A stretch of 25,580 nt of DNA from positions 1 to 25,580 of the forward strand of contig AFZH01022989.1 in NCBI GenBank assembly GCA_048213135.1. Reading direction: 5' to 3'. Source of the stretch: Reclinomonas americana ATCC 50394 (Eukaryota > Jakobida > Jakobea > Jakobida). The position numbers and the translations under genes are program-made. The notes beneath the pieces were generated by a model that worked only from the letters and a program-made list of their open reading frames with translations, ran no database searches and had not been told where the DNA came from. Shown here piece after piece: positions 1-8,900 of the stretch. Positions within the stretch are counted from its first letter, which is position 1. Each line of letters starts with the position of its first letter.

Positions 1-77
1 GGCCGACGAGATGCTGGACGAAGTTTAGTTCAATACGCGTGAAGACCACCGGAGTAAGGTAGCGGTGGTGCAGCGAT
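1..77 (+). pseudogene. Damaged upstream exon of copy A
   Basis: This matches the copy B exon ending at 7083 (LADEMLDKFV...RWCSD), and both end at CAGCGAT followed by the donor GTGAGA. In A, the stretch after ATGCTGGAC has several insertions and substitutions. The frame that is open in B reads into a TAG at about base 26 here. It could be a real lesion, a redesigned splice or a sequencing error. The next exon (429-654) is nearly identical in the two copies: I see two differences in 226 nt. Confidence 0.6.
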
Positions 78-3000
78 GTGAGAAGAGAAGTAGTTGTAGC
101 TCGATTCGTCCCCTCCCCCCCCCCCCTCCCCCCTCCTCTCTCTCTCTCCATTACTCTCCTTGAATACTCTTGCCTGCTTACTGTTTTCATTTGTGTACGC
201 ATGCGGCTACCCACTCTCTTTGTAATTTGTTCACCTATTCATTCTGTTCCTTACTTTGGACTTCTTTGGTGAGGAACGCGACTATTGTTATCGCTCTGTG
301 TCGAGTTCTATTGCCTTCTTGCCGCAACGGCGAAACTGAGTGCCTCTTTTTCCTGTGTTGCCAATCCTGACCGTTGTCTGTACTGTCTCTGATACTCCGG
401 CTCCATTTTTCATTGTTACGTTGCACAGGTGCTGGTGGTGGCCGGGTGGTCCGGCGGCGGCAAAACCGTGCTGTTGCGCCAGCTGACCACTCGCCTGCAT
501 CAGCGTGATGACACGCTGGTGTTGTCGGCTCGACTGCCCAGCATTCCTCCGGCGGAGGTGCTGCGCAGGCAAGGAGCTCTACTGCCTCACTTGCTGCGGG
601 AGGCCAATGAAGCGGTGGTTGATGAACAACTGCGAGTGACAGAGGATGAGGTGCGTGTGGTCAGACGTCACGTTCTTGTCTTTGTCAATGTATTGCGCCT
701 TGCTTTCTTTCTGTCCGTCTCTCCGTGTCAAAGGGATGTACTTGTCTCGTGTTCTGCTCTCCCTGCTCTTGTTGTTTGGCGTCAGTTGTTCGCCTCACTG
801 TCGTTGTGTACCGCGCGTAGTTCTGCTGCATCGACACAGTTGTGCTGGTTCTCGACGGATACGATGAGTGTGGTGAGCCGCCGGGCAACTTGTATGTCAA
901 CCACGACTTGGACGTTGCGTGATCTGTTAAGTGCAACTCGAAAACAAGCCTTGCTCACTGTTCTGCAGGGCTGGCCCAACGTTCTGCTGGTGGTGTCCGT
1001 GCGCCGCGAGTTCATCAACCGCCTCGGCAACTTCTGGGCGGAGGAGCACTTTATGCCAGCCGACCCACATCTGTCGCTCACGGTAGCGTACGATCAGCCG
1101 GAGCGCACGCTTGCACGATGCATGCTGCGGCTGTTCTCAAAAGATGATGTCGATCTCTTCTTGCAAAAGTTGAGAGACGTGTGCTGATTCTCCTGCCGCT
1201 TACTCGGGAACTGACAACCTTCGTGTCAGATTTGTGGAATCACGCGTAAACCATCCGCGCTCGTGGTACCAGCACAAGCAACAGATCGAGCGGACTCCTG
1301 GGCTGGATGGGTTGGCGTCGTCGGTGAGTTCGCCGACCAGAGACGGAAGTCTCGTGGCGCGGCAAAGAGACGGCGCGATTGTGTGTGCGTGTGTTGCCTG
1401 CCATCACAGTGGTATTGTACATCTCACTGCTATGTCTTCTTCATGTATGCAGCCCCTGATGCTGAACATGATCGTGCTGGTGACGGAGGATTTAGAGCAC
1501 CTCGGACTCACGCGAGTGACTCGTGCACGGCTGTACGAGGCCTTTGCCAGGCACAAACTGCGGTGGGAGTTTGAGCACCACCATGTTAACATTCGACAGG
1601 TGTGTGCTTGATGTGTTGCATGTATGCGCATTGGTGCGCCGCTCACGCAGTAGATGATCTCGCGCGTAGCATTATGGCGACGAGGAGTCGGAAGAGCTTT
1701 TCTGCCTGCGGGTGTGGGACTTTTGTTCGGACCTCGCTGGTGAGATGATGCAGCATTCGCTGACGTCTGTGCGGCAGGGCGAGGTGAGTGTGTCACTGTG
1801 AGAGACGCCTGTCTGTTCCGGTCGTCAGTGTATGTCTCATTCTCATTCGTGCGTTTGTTGTTGTACCAATGCAGCGCGCTGTTGCAGAGCAACAATTGTG
1901 GGCCAAGTGGTTCGATCGTGATGATTCGTCGCAGGATTCACTTATCCGCGCAGTTGCGTTGATGTTGTTCTTGGTATACACAACTTTGCTGTCTCTGTCT
2001 CATTTGTGAGAATCGGTGCAGGCATTGCTAAAGTGGAGTCGACTGGGGGTGACGCAGCAGCGTGTGGAATTCATACACAAGTCCGTGCTAGAGTACTTTG
2101 CCGCACAATCGTGGCTGGCAGATGTGCAATTGTTGGCCAATGAGGAGGTTGAGTTGGAGGTGAGTGATCCTGTTCGATTGTAGTTTTTCGTGAGTGTACT
2201 TACTCGCTTGCCCGACTGGGTGCATGCTGAAACGCACTTGTATTATCGCAGGATCGAGTTGACAGGCTGTGCTACAGCTTCAGCGGTCAGCGGGCGCTGC
2301 TCACCTCCGATGAAGTGAGTGTGACGATGTCTCTACGTGCCTGTGCACGCTCTTGCAACATGCTCATTTCCCTCTTGTGTACTGTAGAGTCTGAATTCTA
2401 TTCTGTCTTTCATTGCCGAGCAAGTGAGGGCTGACCTGTCTCTCCATGACGCGTTGTGGAATGCCATTTTGCTCTCCCGCGATGAGGAGAGAGTTGCGGC
2501 TGTGGCATCGAGTGCGGCCAGTGCACTGTGCCTTGCCGAGGTGTCGTTCAGTGGGCGCGATTTGTCGGGAGTGCGAGTGACGGGTGCGGATTTGAGGGAT
2601 GCGGTGATGCACCGGACGGTGTGGAGGGGTGCGGATCTGCGAGGGGTGAATGTGTGCATGGCGTATGCGAGAGAGGCGGATTTCAGGGGGGCGGATGTGA
2701 CGGACGTGAGGTGGCCGAGGAAGGCGATGGTGGGGCACACCCAAGGTGTGCGATCTGTTGCTGTCACTCCCGATGGTCGGCATATTGTGAGTGGAAGCGA
2801 TGACAGGACGGTGCGTGTGTGGTCTGTGGCGAGTGCAGAAGAAGTGCGACAGTTGGAGGGCCACGCTGGTGGGGTGCAGTCTGTCGTCGTCACTGCCGAC
2901 GGTCAACAGATTGTGAGTGGGAGTCGGGACAAGACAGTGCGAGTGTGGTCACTGGCGACTGGAGAAGAAATGCGACGATTAGAAGGACATGCTGGTGGGG

Positions 3001-4037
3001 TGCAATCTGTCGTCGTCACTCCCGATGATCAGCACATTGTAAGCGGGAGTACTGACAACTCGGTGCGTGTGTGGTCACTGGCGAGTGGTGACGAGGTGCG
3101 ACGGATGGAGGGACACACCGGCACAGTGTGGTCTGTTGCCGTCACTCCAGATGGTCAGCACTTTGTGAGTGGGAGCGACGATAAGACAGTGCGAGTGTGG
3201 TCATTGGCGAGTGGGGAAGAGATGCGACGGTTGGACGGACACACCGGGCGGGTGGAATCTGTCGCCGTCACTCCCGATTGTCAGCACATTGTTAGTGGGA
3301 GCTGGGACAGCACCGTGCGAGTGTGGTCACTGGTGACTGGCGAAGAAGTGCGCCGGCTGGAGGGGCACACTAGTTGGGTAGTGTCTGTCGCAATCACTCC
3401 CGATGGTCAGCACATTGTGAGTGGGAGTGATGACGGTACCGTGCGAGTGTGGTCAATGGCGAGTGGAGACGAAGTGCGCCGGTTTGAAGGACACACTTCT
3501 TCGGTGCTATCTGTCACTGTCACTCCCGATGGTCAGCACATTGTGAGTGGAGGCGGCCGGGATAAGTCGGTGCGAGTGTGGTCACTGGCGATCGGAGAAG
3601 AAGTGCGACGGTTGGAGGGACACATCGGCAAGGTGTTGTCTGTCACCGTCACACCCGATGGCCAGCAAATTGTGAGTGGCGGTTGGGACAAGACGGTGAG
3701 AGTGTGGTCTGTGGCGGGTGGGGAGGAAGTGCGACGGTTGGAGGGACATACTGGTGCCGTGCAGTCCATAATTGTCACTCCCGATTGTCAGCACATTGTG
3801 AGTGGGAGCTATGACAAGACAGTGCGTGTTTGGTCACTGGCCAGTGGTGTGGAAGTGCGACGTGGTACGTGGAATGATCTCGATGGTGCTTCAGGCCGCA
3901 CTGCCGTTACATCTGACCTTACCATACAAGCATCTGCTAAACTGATTTTCGTGCTGCGAAGACATCAGGGGGTAGAACTTCTCGAACGTATCTGTGGTTC
4001 GTTCCTGCCTGATTTCACCTGCGCCTCATATGAGTAA
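1..4037 (+). CDS. NACHT-pentapeptide-WD40 NLR-like protein, copy A (5' end outside window)
   Basis: This is a STAND-type signalling ATPase. Exons I can place by splice sites and by alignment with copy B are 429-654, 840-913, 969-1168, 1230-1323, 1453-1599, 1670-1783, 1875-1973, 2022-2159, 2252-2314 and 2388-4037. All keep phase and end at a TAA-type stop after the C-terminal tail. The first exon carries Walker A (GWSGGGKT). The second carries Walker B (VLVLDGYDE), and the third a sensor-like VVSVRREF. PLMLNMI starts the 1453 exon, and the 2022 exon holds the winged-helix end FIHKSVLEYFAAQ. The last exon has a helical region, about ten pentapeptide units (GADLR, GRDLS) and nine WD40 repeats, then a tail ending LPDFTCASYE. 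Upstream exons lie left of the window. The exon at the edge (1-77) looks broken, so the gene may be non-functional or may start differently. Family membership is clear; a role in recognition or immunity is inferred only from architecture. Confidence 0.78.
2733..3869 (+). repeat. Nine tandem WD40 repeats (copy A)
   Basis: There are nine back-to-back repeats of 42 codons (126 nt); the seventh has one extra Gly codon (GGGRDKS). The consensus runs GHTGxVxSVxVTPDGQHIVS, then GSxDxTVRVWSLASGEEVRRLE. Long stretches are the same in DNA between neighbours, which fits amplification by unequal crossing over or conversion. Nine repeats is not a multiple of seven, so the propeller may use a subset or make one closed ring with extras. 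Confidence 0.92.
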
Positions 4038-4477
4038 ATGAGAGTGGTGTCCAGCACTGACAGAGAGATTTGTGGAAACGATCTGTTTATTGTTCTCATC
4101 CGATTCTCAGGCCAGTGGGAGCCGACAGAGATGTGATCCGTGATTGGACTGTGTTGCATGCGCAGTCATTTTGATTGAGAGCATGTCACATCGCCTGCAT
4201 CGCCATGGCCGTGAGCGAACCGTATGACCAAAACAGCGTGCATGAATAGGTAATATTTTCCTTCGTGGATACAAGAGGAAATTGACATAATAATTGATGA
4301 GCGCGAGACAGAGGGCACCGTTCACTTCCTGTCAGTAATCGCGCAACATCGTTGATGAAGTCGTTTCAGCGATGCGCCAGGCGTTGGTTGGCTGGGACTG
4401 CCAATTCTTGTCCGCAATGATGACAACGATGACGACGAACGCAATCAAAGCTACTCTCGTATTCACGAAACACTTCT
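4038..4477. other. Convergent intergenic space, unit A
   Basis: This lies between the ends of the plus-strand NACHT gene and the minus-strand kinase relic. I see no coding signal. The last 50 bases before the kinase stop resemble the same place in unit B (about 12035-12070), including AATCAATGTAAACTGCCCGC, which supports duplication of the whole unit. Confidence 0.6.
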
Positions 4478-5352
4478 TCATACAACAATCAATGTAAACT
4501 GCCCGCACGCCTCACGCAGTGCACGCACGCCATCGAACACCTCCTGCGCCGTCGGCCGGTCGCGTCGCATGCTCATGCACCGCATGCCGAGCTCAAACAT
4601 GGGCTCGGCGATACATGGCGTCCACGCCACGCCACGCCACCATCCACCAGCTCCATGGAGCGCAGGGAGGCAGCCGAGCGATCCCGTGCATACAGCCACT
4701 CACGGACAGTCGTCGTTGGCCTCCCGGTAACTAATTGTATGAGAACAATGCCCGTGGCGAATACATCGCTTTCCGGTAGTGGGCTCCTCGAGTGTATGTG
4801 AAGAGGGTCCATGTAGTCCAGCGTGCCGGCGGCGGTGGTGGTCTGTGGGGAATAAGTGAGAGTGATTGAGTGCGCGCGTTCTTTGAAGAGGCGGAGACGG
4901 GGAGTGCGAACCTTGCCGTCGACAATGGACTGCGCAATGCCAAAGTCGCCGAGGCACGGCTCCAGGCGGTGATCCAGGCGGTAAGTTGGAGGGTATGATG
5001 TCGTGGTGCACCACTTCGTTCTGTGACAGGACGATGAGAAGAGGAGAAGGTGGAGGAGACCACATCTTCGCCAAAGACCTTGTGCAGAAACGCCACGGCC
5101 TCCGCCAATCCGAGACCAATTTGCACGCGCTGCACGACGGAGAGTGGGATGTGACCGGCGCGTGGCGGCAAAAGGAGCAGGTCTTCCAGGTTGCGGGCAC
5201 TGTGTGCGTCTCGCGATGAGGGCGACAACCACGAATCAGAGTGGCACGTACTCGAGGGACTTGTACACCAGGCAGCGCTGCTTGTCGTCACCCACCGAGT
5301 AGCCGATGAGGGGGACGATGCGGCGGTGGCGCAGGTGGCCGAGGGTCCTGAC
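4478..5352 (-). pseudogene. Receptor-like kinase relic, unit A
   Basis: This is the remains of a Ser/Thr kinase domain of the TKL/receptor-like type, read on the minus strand in pieces. The piece about 5245-5352 gives part of the N-lobe (LGHLRHRRIVPLIGY, then LVYKSLEY). The piece 5079-5195 gives NLEDLL and LSVVQRVQIGLGLAEAVAFLH. The piece 4912-5020 gives the catalytic loop and CLGDFGIAQS. The piece 4478-4842 gives AAGTLDYMDP, VFATGIVLIQLVTG and the C-lobe to the stop. HRD is replaced by HHD and the following Lys by Ile. Compared with unit B, there is a one-base insertion just after the catalytic loop and a five-base duplication (GCGTG) near 4620-4632. The sequence between the two is out of frame. 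No glycine loop or VAIK lysine is visible. It cannot encode a normal active kinase. Confidence 0.8.
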
Positions 5353-5417
5353 CTACAAGAAAAAAGCAAGTCGGATGGAGAGAGGGAGAGGTGGGAGAAT
5401 CGGATGGAGAGAGAGAC

Positions 5418-5990
5418 CTCGCTCTCAAAGGATGCCAGCGTCGCACCTCCTAACCACTCGCCAAAGACCACACGCGCACCGTCTTGCCCTCACTTCCACT
5501 TACGACATGCTCATCGTCGGGAGTCACCGCGACAGACCACGCACCACACCGAGCCAGTGTGTCCCTCCAGCCGTCGCATCTCTTCGCCGCTTGCAAGTGA
5601 CCACACTCGCAACGAGTCACGGCGACAGCGCGCACGTGACCCTGCAACAGTCGCACTTCCTCCCACTCAGCAGCGACCGCACCCGGGCTGTGCCGTCCCC
5701 GACCGCGCTCACAGTGTGTCGACCATCGGGCCGGTGACAGCGGCAGAGCGCACCGCGGCAGCGTTTCCTTCCAAGGACCTACGCCGACACATTCACGGTA
5801 AGAAACACACAGGAAGCAAAAGCAGAGAAATGTTCACCTTTGTCGCCTTTTCGTTTGGAGGACTTCGTTTGCGCGTGTGACGAACGCCAGTGCGAGAAGT
5901 CGCCAGCGCGGGACACCGTCACTTTTGGCCACTTTTCTCTCCCACTCGTGCGTTGAGCGCAAACAAGTATCATCAATCAGCAGTCCCCAA
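5418..5990 (-). pseudogene. WD40 relic joined to kinase N-lobe, unit A
   Basis: On the minus strand, 5418-5778 holds two to three degenerate WD40 repeats of the same subtype as the NACHT genes (SVAVTPDDEHVVSGSEGKTV, then RVWSLASG). They are interrupted by small deletions, a short duplication (GTGGTGC) and a TAG replacing the Glu after LASG. The repeat runs directly into SFESE, the kinase helix-C region that continues in the next exon (VRTLGHLRH). A WD40 repeat and a kinase N-lobe are therefore fused at this point and the kinase's nucleotide-binding front is missing. The exon at 5838 to about 5990 (VSRAGDFSHW) matches the exon before the WD40s in unit B. I treat all of this and the kinase relic as one decayed gene. 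Its upstream end abuts the start of NACHT copy B. Confidence 0.7.
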
Positions 5991-5993
5991 TCA

Positions 5994-8900
5994 ATGGCGT
6001 CACCTTCGTCACTGACTCTCGCCGTCATGGCCATGTTCCCGCGCCCGCTCGCTGGCGTGGTGGACATTGGCAACATCAACTGCAATGTCGCGCCTCCGCG
6101 TCACGCTGATCGCGACACGCGCACAGTCACGCGTGTTGCGCTGTCCGCCGATGGCGATCGCGAGGATCTCGAAGAGATCAAGAATTCGAATGTGCGAGAC
6201 TCCACGGCACACGCCTGGTGCGTGCGCTCGGTCACTGTTTACACATGTCTGCGTGTCAGAAGGAACAGCGACTCAGAGAGATAGAAATTGAAAGAGTATC
6301 GTGAGGGAAGTGAGGAGGATTTCTTGTTAGTGTGTGTGTGTGTGTGAAGTGGAGCGCAGGCAAGTGTGTGCACATTCGCTTTGTTTGCATTTCGAGCGCG
6401 TCGTGTGTGTGCGTGCAACTCAGATGCACAGTTGCATACAATTGGCTCACACACATTCAACAACATCACCTCCCGCCTCCTTTCTTTCTTGTCAGCGTCT
6501 CCAGTATGCAGTCACACGCCTTTTACGTTTTCCCTCCCTGTGTCATGATTCCTCGCTAACGTCGTGGAACAATGCAGCGCTGCAGCTCCTCTGTCCAACT
6601 CCATCCATCATGCGTATCATCAGCGCCATCGTCTCACCCTTCGAGGCGGTGGCTGTAGCGCGTCGCGTTCCTCGGCCGACATCTCCGCCGACACAAACCC
6701 ACCTGCATTCACTTCCTCGGCCAGTAAGTTGCAGATGCGTGCATCACTGCCGCAGCCTCCGCCTCTTCCTCCCAAACCGCTGCTACGGCAAAAGATTGCT
6801 GCTCTCCACGAGGCTACCACCATCAAGGCCGTGCTGCCGCTGGCCAACGATCCCAACAACCTCTCCGCGCTCGAGTGCCTCGTTCCGTTGGCGTTTATGT
6901 GCATGTGTGTGTCGTGTTCTGACACGGAGATGTTGCTGTGTACAGGTTTCACTGTGGGCCAACACGACAACGACAGAGGCCGACTCGGCAGGGGGTCGCG
7001 CCACGGCACAACTGGCCGACGAGATGCTGGACAAGTTTGTCAGTCGCGTGCATCCGACCGACAAGGTGCGGTGGTGCAGCGATGTGAGAAGAGAAGTGTT
7101 GAGCTGAGTGCCCCCTCCCCTTCTCTCACTCTGTCTCTCCTTTACTCTCCTCGACTACTCTTGCCTGCTTACTGTTGTCTTTCGTGTATGCATGCGGCTA
7201 CCCACTCTCTTTGTAATTTGTTCACCTATTCATTCTGTTCCTTACTTTGGACTTCTTTGGTGAGGAACGCGACTATTGTTATCGCTCTGTGTCGAGTTCT
7301 ATTGCCTTCTTGCCGCAACGGCGAAACTGAGTGCCTCTTTTTCCTTTGTTGCCAATCCTGACCGTTGTCTGTACTGTCGCTGATACTTCGGCTCCTTTTT
7401 TCACATTGTTACGTTGCACAGGTGCTGGTGGTGGCCGGGTGGTCCGGCGGCGGCAAAACCGTGCTGTTGCGCCAGCTGACCACTCGCCTGCATCAGCGTG
7501 ATGACACGCTGGTGTTGTCGGCTCGACTGCACAGCATTCCTCCCGCGGAGGTGCTGCGCAGGCAAGGAGCTCTACTGCCTCACTTGCTGCGGGAGGCCAA
7601 TGAAGCGGTGGTTGATGAACAACTGCGAGTGACAGAGGATGAGGTGCGTGTGGTCAGACGTCGCGTTCTTGTCTTTGTCAATGTGTTGCGCCTTGCTTTC
7701 TTTCTGTCCGTCTCTCCGTGTCAAATGGTTGTACTTGTCTCGTGTTCTGCTCTCCCTGCTCTTGTTGTTTGGCGTCAGTTGTTCGCCTCACTGTCGTTGT
7801 GTACCGCGCGTAGCTCTGCTGCATCGGCACAGTTGTGCTGGTTCTCGACGGATACGATGAGTGTGGTGAGCCGCCGGGCAACGTGTATGTTAATCACGAA
7901 CTGGATGTTGCGTGCCTTGCCCCGTTGTTGATTAGCATTGTGGGTACACATCCTCACTCCGGACACTCCACCATGCAGAGTTGGCCCAACGTTCTGCTGG
8001 TCGTGTCCGTGCGCCGCGAGTTCATCAACCGCCTCGGCAACTTCTGGGCGGAGGAACACTTTATTCCAACCGACCCACATCTGTCGCTCACGGTAGCGTA
8101 CGATCAGCCGGAGCGCACGCTTGCACGATGCATGCTGCGGCTCTTCTCAAAAGATGATGTCGATCTCTTCTTGCAAAGGTTGAGAGACGTGTGCTGATTC
8201 TCCTGCCGCTTACTTGGGAACTGACAACCTTCGTGTCAGATTTGTGGAGTCACGCGTAAACCATCCGCGCTCGTGGCAGCAGCACAAGCAACAGATCGAG
8301 CAGACTCCTGGGCTGGATGGGTTGGCGTCGTCGGTGAGTTCGCCGACCAGAGACGGAAGTCTCGTGGCGCGGCAAAGAGACGGCGCGATTGTGTGTGCGT
8401 GTGTTGCCTGCCATCACAGTGGTATTGTACATCTCACTGCAATGTCTTCTTCATGTATGCAGCCCCTGATGCTGAACATGATCGTGCTGGTGACGGAGGA
8501 TTTAGAGCACCTCGGACTCACGCGAGTGACTCGTGCACGGCTGTATGAGGCCTTTGCCAAGCACAAACTGCGGTGGGAGTTTGAGCACCACCATGTTAAT
8601 ATTCGACAGGTGTGTGCTTGATGTGTTGCATGTATGCGCATTGGTGCGCCGCTCACGCAGTAGATGATCTCGCGCGTAGCATTATGGCGACGAGGAGTCG
8701 GAAGAGCTTTTCTGCCTGCGGGTGTGGGACTTTTGTTCAGACCTCGCCGGTGAGATGATGCAGCACTCACTGACGTCTGTGCGGCAGGGCGAGGTGAGTG
8801 TGTCACTGTGAGAGACGCCTGTCTGTTCCGGTCGTCAGTGTATGTCTCATTCTCATTCGTGCGTTTGTTGTTGTACCAATGCAGCGCGCTGTTGCAGAGC

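Noticed and set aside
2733-3869. Possible CRISPR-like or satellite array with 126-bp period
   Set aside because: The repeat is protein-coding with a codon-length period and encodes WD40 blades; there are no spacers.
5191-5880. Plus-strand open frame of 229 codons
   Set aside because: It is antisense to the kinase and WD40 relics and contains only reversed repeat sequence.
7835-8197. Single continuous exon through the Walker B region of copy B
   Set aside because: Copy A has a stop in the same place and the middle segment is not shared, so an intron at 7907-7978 is preferred. Read-through in B is left open as a finding.
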